NCBI RefSeq assembly: GCF_008692195.1
Contig: NZ_RXOM01000003.1
Coordinates: 62,001 to 126,000 of the forward strand
Reading direction: 5' to 3'
DNA length: 64,000 nucleotides
Origin: Salegentibacter sp. R32
GTDB taxonomy: Bacteria; Bacteroidota; Bacteroidia; Flavobacteriales; Flavobacteriaceae
The position numbers were made by a program, and so were the translations under genes. Under the pieces are notes generated by a model. The model had not been told where the DNA came from, ran no database searches, and worked only from the letters and a program-made list of their open reading frames with translations. Positions 50,046 to 59,695 of the stretch are shown here, piece after piece (positions within the stretch are counted from its first letter, which is position 1; each line of letters begins with the position of its first letter).

Positions 50046-52496
50046 ATGCAAGCATTCGCCAATGTTATTTTACCACTTCCCTTAGACCAGCTGTTTACTT
50101 ATCAAATAGCAGAAGAAGATGTAGCAGCACTGCAAGTCGGGATGCGCGTGGCGGTTCCTTTCGGGAAATCGAAGGTTTACACCGGCGTAGTCGCTAAAAT
50201 TCATCACGAAGCTCCACAACACTACGAAGCCAAGTTAATTGAAGAAATTTTAGATGAACAACCCACCGTTACGCAAAATCAGCTCAAGTTTTGGTCGTGG
50301 ATTGCTTCCTATTATATGTGTGCCGAAGGAGAAGTGATGAAAGCCGCATTGCCCAGTGCCTTTTTATTGGAAAGTGAAACGGTGGTGGAGCTCAACAAAA
50401 AAGCTGAATTTGATGAAGAGGAATTAACCGATGAAGAGTTTTTGATTGTGGAAGCACTTCAGAATCAATCCTTGTTGAAAATTCAGGAAGTGATGCAGAT
50501 TTTGGAAAAGAAAACCGTACTTCCCGTATTGAATAGTCTGGTGGCAAAAAATGCAATCATTGTTAATCAAGAACTTTATAAGCAATACAAACCGAAACTT
50601 ATAAAATATGTCCGCTTAACTTCTGCATTTAGTGGAGAAGAACAGCTCCATCAATTGTTGGAAGAATTAAGCAATGCCCCTAAACAGCGGGAAATCATCC
50701 TTCAGCTTTTTTCACTTCAGGCAAAATTGAAAAAGCCTATTGAAAAAAAACAACTCGCAAAAGAAAGTGGGGCTTCTGCTTCTTCCATCAAATCACTTGT
50801 CGATAAAGAAGTGTTGGAAGAATATACACTTCAAAAAGACCGGGTGAATTACGAAGGCGAAGTGAACGATATTCAGCTTCATTTTAATAATGAACAAGAG
50901 CAAGCTTATTCAGAAATAAAAAATCATTTTCAGAATAATCAAGTAACGCTGTTACACGGCGTGACTTCTTCAGGAAAAACAGAAATTTATATCAAATTAA
51001 TTGAAGAAGTTATTGCCAAAGGAAAGCAAGTGCTCTATTTGCTTCCTGAAATTGCATTAACCACGCAACTTATTAGCAGGTTACAAGCTTATTTTGGGCA
51101 AGAAGTATTGGTGTATCACAGTAAATATTCTGTAAATGAAAGGGTTGAAGTTTATAAACACGTACTCCATAACACCAAAGGAAAAATTGTAATAGGAGCG
51201 AGGTCTTCCATTTTTTTGCCTTTTCAGGATTTGGGATTAATTATTATTGATGAATCCCATGAGTCAACCTTCAAGCAGTACGACCCAGCGCCAAGGTATC
51301 AAGCACGGGATGCCGCTGTGGTGTTGGCCAATTTTTTTAAAAGTCAGTTATTGTTGGGCTCGGCGACACCAAGTTTAGAAAGTTATCACAATACCGAAGT
51401 CCATAAATATGAATTGATAAAACTCACTAAACGCTTCGGAAATGTGCTTCCGCCCAAGATTGAACTGGTCGATATTAAAGAAAAACACAAGAAACGGAAA
51501 ATGACCGGTCATTTCTCTGATAGATTATTAGAAGAGATGAAAGAAACGCTATCGGAAGGGAAGCAGGTGATTCTTTTTCAGAATAGAAGAGGATTTTCAC
51601 CTATTTTGGAATGCAATACCTGTGGTCATTCTCCACAATGTCCCAATTGCGATGTGAGTTTAACTTATCATCAACATAACAATTCGTTGCGCTGTCATTA
51701 TTGCGGTTATCATATGGCGATGCAACAACAATGTATTGCCTGCGGCAGTACCGATATTACCACCAAAGGTTTTGGAACGGAGCAAGTAGAAACAGAATTG
51801 GAAGCTTTATTTCCCGATTATAAAATTGGTCGGATGGATTTAGATACGACTCGCGGAAAATATGGCTATGAAAAAATTATCACCGCTTTTGAACAGCAGC
51901 AGATCGATATTTTGGTAGGAACACAAATGTTAACTAAAGGACTCGATTTTAGAAATGTAGATTTGGTTGGCGTGATGAATGCCGATAGTTTATTGAATTT
52001 TCCGGATTTTCGCGCACACGAACGCAGCTTTCACTTGTTGTTGCAAGTGGCAGGTAGGGCAGGTAGAACTAAAGAACGCGGAAAAGTGCTGATACAAACT
52101 TATAATCCGTATCATCAAATTCTTCAGCAAGTATCTTCCAATAATTATGTAGCGATGTATAAAGAGCAAATGGAAGATCGCTATAATTTTAAATATCCTC
52201 CTTATTACCGATTGATTAAATTGACCTTAAAAGGAAGGGATTACAATATGGTGAATGAAGCTTCCTCTTGGTTAGCGAAAGCCTTGGCGCAAGCTTTTCA
52301 TGACCACGTATTGGGCCCGGAATTTCCTCCGGTAGCTAGAATAAGGAATGAGTATTATAAAAATATCATTATAAAAATTCCGCCGAAAAATTCGATTCAG
52401 AAAACGAAAGACTACCTTAGAAAGGTTTTAAAAAGTTACCATTCTATTGCTAATTACCGAAAAATACGGGTGATTATAAATGTAGATCCTTATTAA
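50046..52496 (+). CDS. priA: Primosomal protein N' (replication restart helicase)
   Basis: 3'-5' DNA helicase that restarts stalled replication forks. The N-terminal 3'-DNA-binding domain begins FANVILPLPLDQLFTYQI. Walker A is GVTSSGKTEIY, the DEAH-type box IIIDESHESTFKQ, and the zinc domain ECNTCGHSPQCPNCDVS...CHYC...CIACGS contains eight cysteines. GTQMLTKGLDFRNVDLVGV and QVAGRAGRTKERG complete helicase motifs V and VI. 816 residues. Overlaps the convergent LytTR gene by four bases. Confidence 0.96.
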   Translation: MQAFANVILPLPLDQLFTYQIAEEDVAALQVGMRVAVPFGKSKVYTGVVAKIHHEAPQHYEAKLIEEILDEQPTVTQNQLKFWSWIASYYMCAEGEVMKAALPSAFLLESETVVELNKKAEFDEEELTDEEFLIVEALQNQSLLKIQEVMQILEKKTVLPVLNSLVAKNAIIVNQELYKQYKPKLIKYVRLTSAFSGEEQLHQLLEELSNAPKQREIILQLFSLQAKLKKPIEKKQLAKESGASASSIKSLVDKEVLEEYTLQKDRVNYEGEVNDIQLHFNNEQEQAYSEIKNHFQNNQVTLLHGVTSSGKTEIYIKLIEEVIAKGKQVLYLLPEIALTTQLISRLQAYFGQEVLVYHSKYSVNERVEVYKHVLHNTKGKIVIGARSSIFLPFQDLGLIIIDESHESTFKQYDPAPRYQARDAAVVLANFFKSQLLLGSATPSLESYHNTEVHKYELIKLTKRFGNVLPPKIELVDIKEKHKKRKMTGHFSDRLLEEMKETLSEGKQVILFQNRRGFSPILECNTCGHSPQCPNCDVSLTYHQHNNSLRCHYCGYHMAMQQQCIACGSTDITTKGFGTEQVETELEALFPDYKIGRMDLDTTRGKYGYEKIITAFEQQQIDILVGTQMLTKGLDFRNVDLVGVMNADSLLNFPDFRAHERSFHLLLQVAGRAGRTKERGKVLIQTYNPYHQILQQVSSNNYVAMYKEQMEDRYNFKYPPYYRLIKLTLKGRDYNMVNEASSWLAKALAQAFHDHVLGPEFPPVARIRNEYYKNIIIKIPPKNSIQKTKDYLRKVLKSYHSIANYRKIRVIINVDPY

Positions 52497-53203
52497 GCAA
52501 TGCCAGAAAGGCTCTCTTCTAAATCTTTTTTTCTGTTTCTACTTAACGGAATTTTTTTGTCTTCTAAAAAAACAATTTTACTACTATAGTTTTTAATCCT
52601 GAAAAGATTAACAATATAAGATTTATGAACCCTCAAAAATTGTTCTTTAGGCAAGGTTTCGGCAAAACCTTTCATGGTTGATAGTACAGTATAAACTTCC
52701 GTATCGGTAAAAATTTTCACATAATCACCAAAAGCTTCCACATACTTTACCTTATCTAAATAAAGACGGTGCTTTTTTAGGTTACTTTTAATAAAGATGA
52801 AATTCTCGTCAACAGCATTCACCTTATCATTTTTCACCATAAATTGATCAATCGCCTTTTGAACAGCTTGATTAAAGCGTTCCCTACTTACCGGTTTTTG
52901 CAAATAATCTATCGCATGATAATTAAATGCTTGAAAAGCATATTGGGTTTTTCCTGTAATAAAAATAATTTCAGGTTTCTCTTTTAAGTTATCCAACAAG
53001 TCAAAACCAGATAATATAGGCATTTCTATATCAAGGAAAACTAAGTCAATTTTAGAGTTCTCTAATTCACGCTTCGTATCCAAAGCATTATTATGCTCTG
53101 CTACTAGCTCTAATCGGGGGTGATCTTTAACAAGTTTGATTATAGATAAACGCTGCAAAGTTGAGTCGTCTACTACTAAACATTTTAATTTGGGTATATT
53201 CAT
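52493..53203 (-). CDS. LytTR-family response regulator (orphan)
   Basis: A 236-residue regulator. Receiver domain: KLKCLVVDDSTLQRLSIIKL with phospho-acceptor Asp58 in LVFLDIEMP and Lys in YLQKPVSR. The LytTR DNA-binding domain (residues about 135-230) has YVEAFGDYVKIFTDTEVY, then FLRVHKSYIVN. No histidine kinase is adjacent, so its partner is encoded elsewhere. Confidence 0.93.
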   Translation of the reverse strand: MNIPKLKCLVVDDSTLQRLSIIKLVKDHPRLELVAEHNNALDTKRELENSKIDLVFLDIEMPILSGFDLLDNLKEKPEIIFITGKTQYAFQAFNYHAIDYLQKPVSRERFNQAVQKAIDQFMVKNDKVNAVDENFIFIKSNLKKHRLYLDKVKYVEAFGDYVKIFTDTEVYTVLSTMKGFAETLPKEQFLRVHKSYIVNLFRIKNYSSKIVFLEDKKIPLSRNRKKDLEESLSGIA

Positions 53204-53308
53204 AGGATAAATGAATAAATAAAAACAATTTTACGAATTAAATTGAAACTGCACAAGTTTGAAAACCTATCAACTACAATATATAAAAATATTTGATAAG
53301 TATTTTGG

Positions 53309-53338
53309 TTGGTAAATTTAAAAAAAGTATTATTTTTG
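53309..53338 (+). promoter_or_regulatory. Promoter of the rpsF-rpsR-rplI operon
   Basis: TTG at 53309-53311, 19-bp spacer, TATTTTTG at 53331-53338 followed by CAC. Exact consensus, 29 bases upstream of the rpsF ATG. Confidence 0.8.
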
Positions 53339-53367
53339 CACGCAATTTAATTTAAACATTTTTTATT

Positions 53368-53706
53368 ATGAATCATTATGAAACTGTTTTCATCTTGAAT
53401 CCCGTTTTATCTGAAGACCAGGTAAAGGAGACAGTTAGGAAATACGAAGATTTTCTTGATTCCAAAGGGGCTAAGATGGTTAACAAAGAGAATTGGGGCT
53501 TAAAAAAATTAGCATACCCAATTCAGCACAAGAAAAGTGGTTTCTATCACTTATTTGAGTACCAGGTAGATGGTGAGGTAATTGAGCCGTTAGAGTTAAT
53601 GTTTAGACGTGACGAGCGTATGATGCGTTTCTTAACTGTAAAGCTTGACAAGCACGCTGTAGAATGGGCTAGAAAAAGAGTAGAACGTAAAAAACAAAAA
53701 GCATAA
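53368..53706 (+). CDS. rpsF: 30S ribosomal protein S6
   Basis: Small-subunit protein that pairs with S18 on 16S r[23 protein letters not shown] and [20 protein letters not shown] are typical, with [19 protein letters not shown] near the end. 112 residues. First gene of the S6-S18-L9 operon. Confidence 0.97.
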   Translation: MNHYETVFILNPVLSEDQVKETVRKYEDFLDSKGAKMVNKENWGLKKLAYPIQHKKSGFYHLFEYQVDGEVIEPLELMFRRDERMMRFLTVKLDKHAVEWARKRVERKKQKA

Positions 53707-53709
53707 GTT

Positions 53710-54006
53710 ATGTCATCTATAGAGCAACAAGCAAAAGGTAAAAAAGACGGAGAGATTAGATACTTAACTCCGCTTAACATAGAAACTTCTAAGAAAAAGA
53801 AATACTGTCGTTTTAAGAGATCTGGTATTAAGTATATTGATTATAAAGATCCAGATTTTTTAATGGCATTTGTAAACGAGCAAGGTAAAATTTTACCACG
53901 TAGGTTAACAGGTACTTCTTTAAAATACCAAAGAAAAGTAGCCCAAGCTATTAAACGTTGTCGCCATTTAGCTTTAATGCCATACGTTGGTGATTTATTA
54001 AAATAA
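53710..54006 (+). CDS. rpsR: 30S ribosomal protein S18
   Basis: A 98-residue protein with [20 protein letters not shown] and [20 protein letters not shown], the S18 core. It has a 20-residue N-terminal extension, common in Bacteroidota. It starts three bases after rpsF. Confidence 0.97.
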   Translation: MSSIEQQAKGKKDGEIRYLTPLNIETSKKKKYCRFKRSGIKYIDYKDPDFLMAFVNEQGKILPRRLTGTSLKYQRKVAQAIKRCRHLALMPYVGDLLK

Positions 54007-54020
54007 AAAGAAACGACATT

Positions 54021-54470
54021 ATGGAATTAATATTAAAGAGAGACGTAGAAAATTTAGGATTTACAGATGATGTCGTGACTGTTAAAAATGGTTACGGGAG
54101 AAACTACTTAATCCCACAAGGATATGCTGAGCTTGCTACTCCTTCAGCTAAAAAAATGTTGGAAGAGACTTTAAAGCAAAGAGCATATAAAGAAAGAAAA
54201 AACATTGAAGAGGCAGAAAAGCAAGCAGAAAAAGTAAGCGCGTTAGACCTTACCATTACTGCAAAAGCTGGTGCCGGAGATAAATTATTTGGTAGTATTA
54301 CCGCAGCTAATTTAAGTGAAGAGTTAGGTAAAGAAGGTATTGATATCGATAAAAAATACATCTCTATCTTTGGTGGTAACATTAAAAGATTAGGACAATA
54401 CGAAGCTAAACTTCGTTTCCACAGAGAAGTAATCGCTTCTTTAACTTTTGATGTAGTAGGAGAAAACTAA
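54021..54470 (+). CDS. rplI: 50S ribosomal protein L9
   Basis: A 149-residue two-domain protein: the N-terminal MELILKRDVENLGFTDDVVT and NGYGRNYLIPQGYAELAT, a helical connector, and a C-terminal domain (AKAGAGDKLFGSITAANL). Last gene of the ribosomal operon, followed by a terminator. Confidence 0.97.
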   Translation: MELILKRDVENLGFTDDVVTVKNGYGRNYLIPQGYAELATPSAKKMLEETLKQRAYKERKNIEEAEKQAEKVSALDLTITAKAGAGDKLFGSITAANLSEELGKEGIDIDKKYISIFGGNIKRLGQYEAKLRFHREVIASLTFDVVGEN

Positions 54471-54491
54471 GATTCCCCTTTATAAATTTAC

Positions 54492-54526
54492 AGCCTACTC
54501 TCGTAAAAAAGAGTAGGCTTTTTTAT
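54492..54526 (+). terminator. Terminator of the ribosomal-protein operon
   Basis: Perfect 10-bp stem AGCCTACTCT (54492-54501) and AGAGTAGGCT (54510-54519), then a T run. Confidence 0.92.
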
Positions 54527-54543
54527 AACAAAAATTCCCAAAA

Positions 54544-55020
54544 ATGAAATACACCCGATTAACAAAAGAGCAACTGCAAGAAATGCATCAGGAGTTTATT
54601 AACTTCTTGGCGGCACAATCCATTACCGCAGAAGAATGGGCTCAAATTAAACAAGAAAAACCAAAAGTAGCTGAAGAAGAATTAGATGTTTTTAGCGATT
54701 TGGTTTGGGAAGGGGTGTTGAACCAAGCAAAATATTTAGAGCATTTCTCGAAACAACAAATGTTTTTGTTTAAAATAGGAGAAGCTCAAATGACGCTGGT
54801 CGGCGTAAAAGTAGAAAATCCTACCATCGATATTAGAACCAAAGAAGGTTACGCTTGGTTACAGGATAATTTATTGAATGATCAAGTACAAATTTATACT
54901 TCTACAAAAGCCATTGTTGAAGATAGAAATCAAGATATTTTTGCGCTCATTAAACAAGGAGCCAACATTACCAAAGGCGATTTATTTCAGTATTTCGAAA
55001 AATTAATTGAAGTCGAATAA
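54544..55020 (+). CDS. DUF6495-like cytoplasmic protein
   Basis: A 158-residue soluble protein of a family restricted to Bacteroidota, commonly annotated DUF6495. Notable stretches are KYTRLTKEQLQEMHQEFINF, LDVFSDLVWEGVLNQAKYLE and TKGDLFQYFEKLIEV. Function unknown. It follows the rplI terminator by 18 bases and ends five bases before the convergent permease gene. Confidence 0.8.
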   Translation: MKYTRLTKEQLQEMHQEFINFLAAQSITAEEWAQIKQEKPKVAEEELDVFSDLVWEGVLNQAKYLEHFSKQQMFLFKIGEAQMTLVGVKVENPTIDIRTKEGYAWLQDNLLNDQVQIYTSTKAIVEDRNQDIFALIKQGANITKGDLFQYFEKLIEVE

Positions 55021-55024
55021 ACTG

Positions 55025-56266
55025 CTATTCGTACCTTAAAGATTCAATCGGGTCTTGTTTAGCAGCTTTTATGGCCGGGAACAAACCAGAAAGGATAGCG
55101 ATAATCAACGAAACTCCGGTGGCAATCCCAATGGCCAACCAAGGAATGGTAAAGCTTAAACCGGCTACTGATGCTACGAGTAAGCCAATTAACATTCCGA
55201 AGATGATTCCGCAGATACCACCTAATTGACCGATGATAATTGTTTCAGAAAAAAACTGAAAAGCAATGGTGTTTTTCTTTGCGCCAAGCGCTTTTCGTAC
55301 TCCAATTTCTCGGGTTCTTTCGGTAACCGAAACCAACATAATATTCATCAAAGCAATCGAAGAACCTAGAATAGTGATAAACGAAATCACAAAAGCAGCA
55401 ATATTTAAATAACCGGTAATTTTCAGAATTTGATTAATGAGGCTATCACTCCGCATCATCCCAAAATTATTATCTTCTTTTGGTTGTAGCTTTCTAATAT
55501 TTCTAAAGGTAATAATCGCTTCATCTTGCGCGCCTTCCATCATTTGTTTATCATCTACCATCACACTAATATTGTAATTAATGTAAGGCTGATTGTACAA
55601 CGAACGGGCAATTTGAATAGGAATTAATACCCGTAAATCTTCATTATTTCCAAAAGTTGAACCTTTACTCTCTAAAATTCCAATCACTTTAAATTTAGCC
55701 CCACGTACGCTAATGGTTTTGTTTACCGGGTCCATTCCATTAAAAAGCGCGTCTTTAAAATCGGCTCCCAGAATACAGACATTCACATTATTTTCAATAT
55801 CAAAATAAGAGAAATTCCTACCGCTTTCAATTTCCAAACCGGAGTTGCCTAGAAAATTTTCATTCACGCCTAGCACATTTACTTCCGGGTCGGTTTTTTG
55901 GGTTTCGTATTTTACTTCAGCTCCCGCCGTTCCGGTAAATGAAATTGAAGTCTGGGTGTAAGGAAAGTTGTATTTTTCTTTAAATTCTTTGGCATCTCGA
56001 TAACTAATAATGGGATTTACCTTTTCACGCTCGCCTTGGCCGCGGGTTTGTAAGTTAAAATCATAGCGCTGTAAATTAAAAGTATTAGCTCCCATGGAAG
56101 CAAAATCGCTAGAAATCGTATTTTCCAAAGCATTAATTGCGCTTAAAATTCCGACTAATGCGGTAATTCCAATCGTGATAATAATCACAGTTAAGATGGT
56201 TCTAAGTAGCTGACTCCTAATACTACTCAACGCAATTTTAATGTTTTCTTTGGCCAGTGAGAACAT
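55025..56266 (-). CDS. ABC transporter permease (MacB/FtsX type)
   Basis: A 413-residue membrane protein: one N-terminal TM (LLRTILTVIIITIGITALVG), a large extracytoplasmic MacB-type periplasmic core domain (residues about 45-270), then three TM segments. The C-terminal RTREIGVRKALGAKKNTIAF is the FtsX-family signature, and the protein ends IKAAKQDPIESLRYE. No ATPase or adaptor gene is adjacent, so its ATP-binding partner is elsewhere. Likely a lipoprotein or efflux exporter subunit. Confidence 0.9.
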   Translation of the reverse strand: MFSLAKENIKIALSSIRSQLLRTILTVIIITIGITALVGILSAINALENTISSDFASMGANTFNLQRYDFNLQTRGQGEREKVNPIISYRDAKEFKEKYNFPYTQTSISFTGTAGAEVKYETQKTDPEVNVLGVNENFLGNSGLEIESGRNFSYFDIENNVNVCILGADFKDALFNGMDPVNKTISVRGAKFKVIGILESKGSTFGNNEDLRVLIPIQIARSLYNQPYINYNISVMVDDKQMMEGAQDEAIITFRNIRKLQPKEDNNFGMMRSDSLINQILKITGYLNIAAFVISFITILGSSIALMNIMLVSVTERTREIGVRKALGAKKNTIAFQFFSETIIIGQLGGICGIIFGMLIGLLVASVAGLSFTIPWLAIGIATGVSLIIAILSGLFPAIKAAKQDPIESLRYE

Positions 56267-56338
56267 AAATTTTATTGACTTTATTTATAAGACTATTCAG
56301 AAGCCTAAAAGTTACTTATAATTTGTATTTTCTTTAAT

Positions 56339-56346
56339 TATCTTTG
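56339..56346 (+). promoter_or_regulatory. -7 element upstream of hisS
   Basis: TATCTTTG followed by CAC matches TAnnTTTG exactly; no TTG lies at a normal distance, so the element is only partly supported. Confidence 0.45.
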
Positions 56347-56363
56347 CACTTTCAAATAAAGTT

Positions 56364-57734
56364 ATGGCACAAAAACCAAGTATCCCAAAAGGAACACGAG
56401 ATTTTTCTCCGGAAGAAGTAAATAGAAGAAATTATATTATTTCAACCATTAAAAAGCAATTTCAACATTTTGGCTTTCAACCCATCGAAACGCCAAGTTT
56501 TGAAAATTCTTCAACCCTAATGGGAAAATACGGGGAAGAAGGGGACCGACTTATTTTTAAAATTTTAAATAGTGGGGATTTTTTAAACAAAGTGAAAGAT
56601 GACTTGTATGCTGAAAAAGATAGTTTGAAAATTACTCCCAAAATATCAGAAAAAGCCCTTCGTTACGATTTAACTGTTCCTTTTGCCCGTTACGTGGTGC
56701 AACACCAAAATGAAGTGGAATTCCCTTTTAAGCGTTATCAAATTCAGCCGGTTTGGCGAGCCGACCGTCCGCAAAAAGGAAGGTTTAGGGAATTTTACCA
56801 ATGTGATGCTGATGTTGTTGGAAGTGATAGCCTTTGGCAAGAAGTAGAATTTGTGCAATTGTACGATTCGGTGTTTACTTCTTTAAAATTGAATGGAGTT
56901 ACGATTAAACTAAATAACCGAAAAATTTTATCGGGTTTTGCTGAAGTAATTGGTGAAACCGATAAACTGATTGATTTTACTGTGGCACTGGACAAACTCG
57001 ATAAAATTGGGAAAGATGGTGTTATAAAAGAAATGAAAGAAAAAGGAATTGCTGAAGAAGCCATCCAAAAAATAGATCCTATTTTTGAATTGAATGGTAA
57101 TTTTTCAGCAAAAATCAACGGACTCAAGTCTATTCTTTCTACTTCTGAAGTTGGTAAAAAAGGAATTGAAGAATTAGAATTTATTCAGCGTGCGATAGAA
57201 GCCATGCCTTTGAAAACGGCTAAGTTGGATTTAGATGTGACCTTAGCCCGCGGACTTAATTATTACACGGGAGCAATTTTTGAAATCTCAGCTCCCGAAG
57301 GTGTCAAAATGGGCTCGATTGGTGGTGGCGGCCGTTACGATGACTTGACCGGAATTTTCGGATTAAAAAATATGAGCGGTATTGGGATTTCCTTTGGCTT
57401 AGACCGAATTTATTTAGTGTTGGAAGAACTTGATCTTTTTCCAGAAGCGGTTGAAGAAAACACAAAAATCATCTTTATAAATTTTGGAGAAAAAGAAGCT
57501 TTGTATGCGATGAAAGCCGTACGAGCTTTACGTGATGCCGGAATCAACGCAGAAGTTTATCCTGATAGCGCGAAGATGAAAAAACAAATGACGCACGCCA
57601 ATCGCCGAAACATTCCGTATGTGGTTTTGGCCGGAACCCAAGAAATGGAAGCCGAAAAATATACCATTAAACACATGGAAAGTGGGGAACAAGAAACCGT
57701 TCACCTTGATGAAATTATCCAGAAACTGAGATAA
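56364..57734 (+). CDS. hisS: Histidine-tRNA ligase
   Basis: Class II aminoacyl-tRNA synthetase, 456 residues. Class II motif 1 region [20 protein letters not shown]; motif 2 [14 protein letters not shown] (reads [14 protein letters not shown]); histidine-specific [15 protein letters not shown]; motif 3 [19 protein letters not shown]-terminal anticodon-binding domain follows ([20 protein letters not shown]). All essential segments are present. Confidence 0.97.
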   Translation: MAQKPSIPKGTRDFSPEEVNRRNYIISTIKKQFQHFGFQPIETPSFENSSTLMGKYGEEGDRLIFKILNSGDFLNKVKDDLYAEKDSLKITPKISEKALRYDLTVPFARYVVQHQNEVEFPFKRYQIQPVWRADRPQKGRFREFYQCDADVVGSDSLWQEVEFVQLYDSVFTSLKLNGVTIKLNNRKILSGFAEVIGETDKLIDFTVALDKLDKIGKDGVIKEMKEKGIAEEAIQKIDPIFELNGNFSAKINGLKSILSTSEVGKKGIEELEFIQRAIEAMPLKTAKLDLDVTLARGLNYYTGAIFEISAPEGVKMGSIGGGGRYDDLTGIFGLKNMSGIGISFGLDRIYLVLEELDLFPEAVEENTKIIFINFGEKEALYAMKAVRALRDAGINAEVYPDSAKMKKQMTHANRRNIPYVVLAGTQEMEAEKYTIKHMESGEQETVHLDEIIQKLR

Positions 57735-57793
57735 ATCATAATTTGTAAGGGGTAATTTTTATAATTTTAAGTGATTAAAACTCATTTAAGCTT

Positions 57794-58786
57794 ATGAAAA
57801 TTGCCTTTTTTAGTACCAAATCTTACGATAAAGACTTCTTTGAAACCTACAATCACCAAGAAGGAGTCAGTTTTAAATACTTTTCGGCATCGTTGAGTAA
57901 AGATACGGTGGCTTTGGCCCGAGGTTACGATGGTGTTTGCGTTTTTGTAAACGACCATTTAGATGCAGAAACCCTCGAACAATTAGCCGAAGTAGGCGTG
58001 AAGTTAGTCGTGTTACGTTGTGCCGGTTTCAATAATGTGAATTTGGAGGCTGCTGAAAAATTCAACATCAATATTTATCGCGTTCCCGCGTATTCTCCGC
58101 AAGCAGTTGCCGAACATGCTTTGGCATTAATACTGACTTTAAATAGAAAAACCCACAAAGCTTACAATCGGGTTCGGGATGGTAATTTTTCATTGGAACG
58201 CTTACAAGGATTTAACCTTCAAAACAAAACCATTGGCGTAATAGGAACGGGAAAAATTGGCGCTTCTTTCTGTAAAATTATGAAAGGTTTTACCGATTTG
58301 ATGTTGGCTTACGATAAATACCAAAATAAGGAGGTGAAAGCGATGGGCGTGGAATATGTAAGTTTGGAAGAATTATTGGAAAAGTCAGATATTATTTCGT
58401 TGCACTGTCCGCTAACTCCCGAAACCAAATACTTAATTGATGCAACTAGTTTGCGACACCTTAAAAACGGTTGTATGCTCATTAATACCAGTCGGGGAGC
58501 CTTGATTCATACCGGCGATGCGATTGAGGCCTTAAAAGAAGGAAAATTGGGGTATTTAGGAATTGATGTTTACGAACAGGAAGAGCATTTATTCTTTAGG
58601 GATTTATCAGAGAATATAATTCAAGATGACCAGATTGCACGTTTAATTTCGTTTCCGAATGTGTTGATTACCGCGCATCAAGGTTTTTTAACTAAAGAAG
58701 CATTACAGGAAATTGCGAAAGTAACTTTTCAGAATATTTTAGATTTTCAAGCCGGAAGGGAAAATGAGAATAGGGTAGCGAAGTAA
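57794..58786 (+). CDS. D-2-hydroxyacid dehydrogenase (D-lactate dehydrogenase-like)
   Basis: NAD-dependent D-2-hydroxyacid dehydrogenase of 330 residues. The NAD-binding motif is TIGVIGTGKIGASFCKIMKG, the catalytic Arg is in LINTSRGALIHT, the Glu in VYEQEEHLFF, and the His in LITAHQGFLTKEAL. RCAGFNNVNLEAAEKFNI and VPAYSPQAVAEHALALILTL are typical of fermentative D-lactate dehydrogenases (LdhA). Assigned to D-lactate by similarity pattern; other 2-hydroxyacids are possible. Confidence 0.92.
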   Translation: MKIAFFSTKSYDKDFFETYNHQEGVSFKYFSASLSKDTVALARGYDGVCVFVNDHLDAETLEQLAEVGVKLVVLRCAGFNNVNLEAAEKFNINIYRVPAYSPQAVAEHALALILTLNRKTHKAYNRVRDGNFSLERLQGFNLQNKTIGVIGTGKIGASFCKIMKGFTDLMLAYDKYQNKEVKAMGVEYVSLEELLEKSDIISLHCPLTPETKYLIDATSLRHLKNGCMLINTSRGALIHTGDAIEALKEGKLGYLGIDVYEQEEHLFFRDLSENIIQDDQIARLISFPNVLITAHQGFLTKEALQEIAKVTFQNILDFQAGRENENRVAK

Positions 58787-58917
58787 TAAAAACTACAAAC
58801 CTGTGGGGTGATGGTGTTGTAGTCTCCTTAACCCAAATAACCAAAACCACTGATTATTCTGAAACTGATTATTCTGAATAAATATACGAAAAATTTTGAA
58901 GTAGATTAAAAGTTTTG

Positions 58918-59304
58918 TTAATAAACTACTAAATCATCACAGTAATTCCATTCAGCTACAGATTGCCTGCAGCAACCACTATTCCCTACCTTACCTTCTG
59001 ATCCATATTGATTTTCACACGTGCATGTTCCCCCTGGTTGTATTATAAGTGTATTAAGAGGACAAGTAGTATTGTAGACTTCAACATAAAAGACACTGTA
59101 GCCACTAGGTGCTGTGTATAGTTGGCTTCCGCCGGGTAAAAGTGAAATTGTAATGTGTAAAATTGGATCACAATTTCGTTCTACATATATGTCATAAGAA
59201 ATCATACAATTGGGCGTATTATTCCTCAAATTAAAACTAGGTGTTTGTGCAAATAAGCTAATAGAACTAAAAAACAAGGTGAAAATTAAAAATAATTTTT
59301 TCAT
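58918..59304 (-). CDS. Small cysteine-rich exported protein
   Basis: Unrecognised 128-residue protein with a signal peptide (FLIFTLFFSSISLFAQ). The mature part has nine cysteines, including the cluster PGGTCTCENQYG and GNSGCCRQSVAEWNYC near the C terminus, suggesting disulfide-stabilised secretion. It lies alone between a D-lactate dehydrogenase gene and a gene-free gap. A 15-bp tandem duplication (ACTGATTATTCTGAA, 58849-58878) is found just downstream of its stop codon. Confidence 0.6.
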   Translation of the reverse strand: MKKLFLIFTLFFSSISLFAQTPSFNLRNNTPNCMISYDIYVERNCDPILHITISLLPGGSQLYTAPSGYSVFYVEVYNTTCPLNTLIIQPGGTCTCENQYGSEGKVGNSGCCRQSVAEWNYCDDLVVY

Positions 59305-59605
59305 AATAAATTGGTTTTAAAAGATTAATAACTAAAAAATATAATGGAATCGGGCTTAACCGAATAACTTTGTACCAATTTGAAAAAACTACAACAGACA
59401 GTGTGGGGAAATAGAGGTTATAGTTAACTTTAAACTAACGTTTTAATCATGTTAATTCTTAATAAATATAAATTAAAAATGTTAATTATAAAAATAATTT
59501 TTGAAAAAAATGCTTTTTATGGAAATAAAAAGCATTTAAACTTTCTTAGTAATTTATATTGTTGATTAATTTTAATAGCAATTTCAGTTTTTCTAAATAA
59601 ATAAT

Positions 59606-59640
59606 AAAAAAACCATCCTAAAATCTAGGATGGTTTTTGT
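59606..59640 (-). terminator. Hairpin terminator downstream of the tRNA fragment
   Basis: Perfect 10-bp stem AACCATCCTA (59611-59620) / TAGGATGGTT (59626-59635) with a 5-base loop; followed by a seven-T run on the minus strand, and TTTTT also on the plus strand, so it may work both ways. It has the position expected of a terminator behind a minus-strand tRNA gene. Confidence 0.75.
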
Positions 59641-59665
59641 AGTAGCGAGACCGAGATTTGAACTC
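59640..59665 (-). pseudogene. tRNA 3'-end remnant
   Basis: On the minus strand the sequence is GAGTTCAAATCTCGGTCTCG then CTACTA. TTCAAAT is a T-loop, flanked by GAG / CTCGG of a T-stem, followed by a 7-base acceptor strand, an A discriminator and CTA. Sequence upstream on the minus strand (AAATAA) no longer pairs and no D-arm, anticodon arm or 5' acceptor strand is found. The fragment fits a tRNA gene truncated by recombination at its 3' end. Confidence 0.55.
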
Positions 59666-59695
59666 TTATTTTTCTGAATTAGTATTAACAACTAT

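Larger units (their letters stand above)
59305..59695. other. Gene-free gap containing a tRNA 3' remnant and terminator
   Basis: 391 bases of very AT-rich sequence. No open frame of coding character was seen. The right part holds a perfect hairpin and a tRNA 3' fragment, listed separately. Confidence 0.6.

Noticed and set aside
58849-58878. Two tandem copies of ACTGATTATTCTGAA, considered as a start of a repeat array or CRISPR
   Set aside because: Only two adjoining 15-bp copies with no spacer; simple local duplication.
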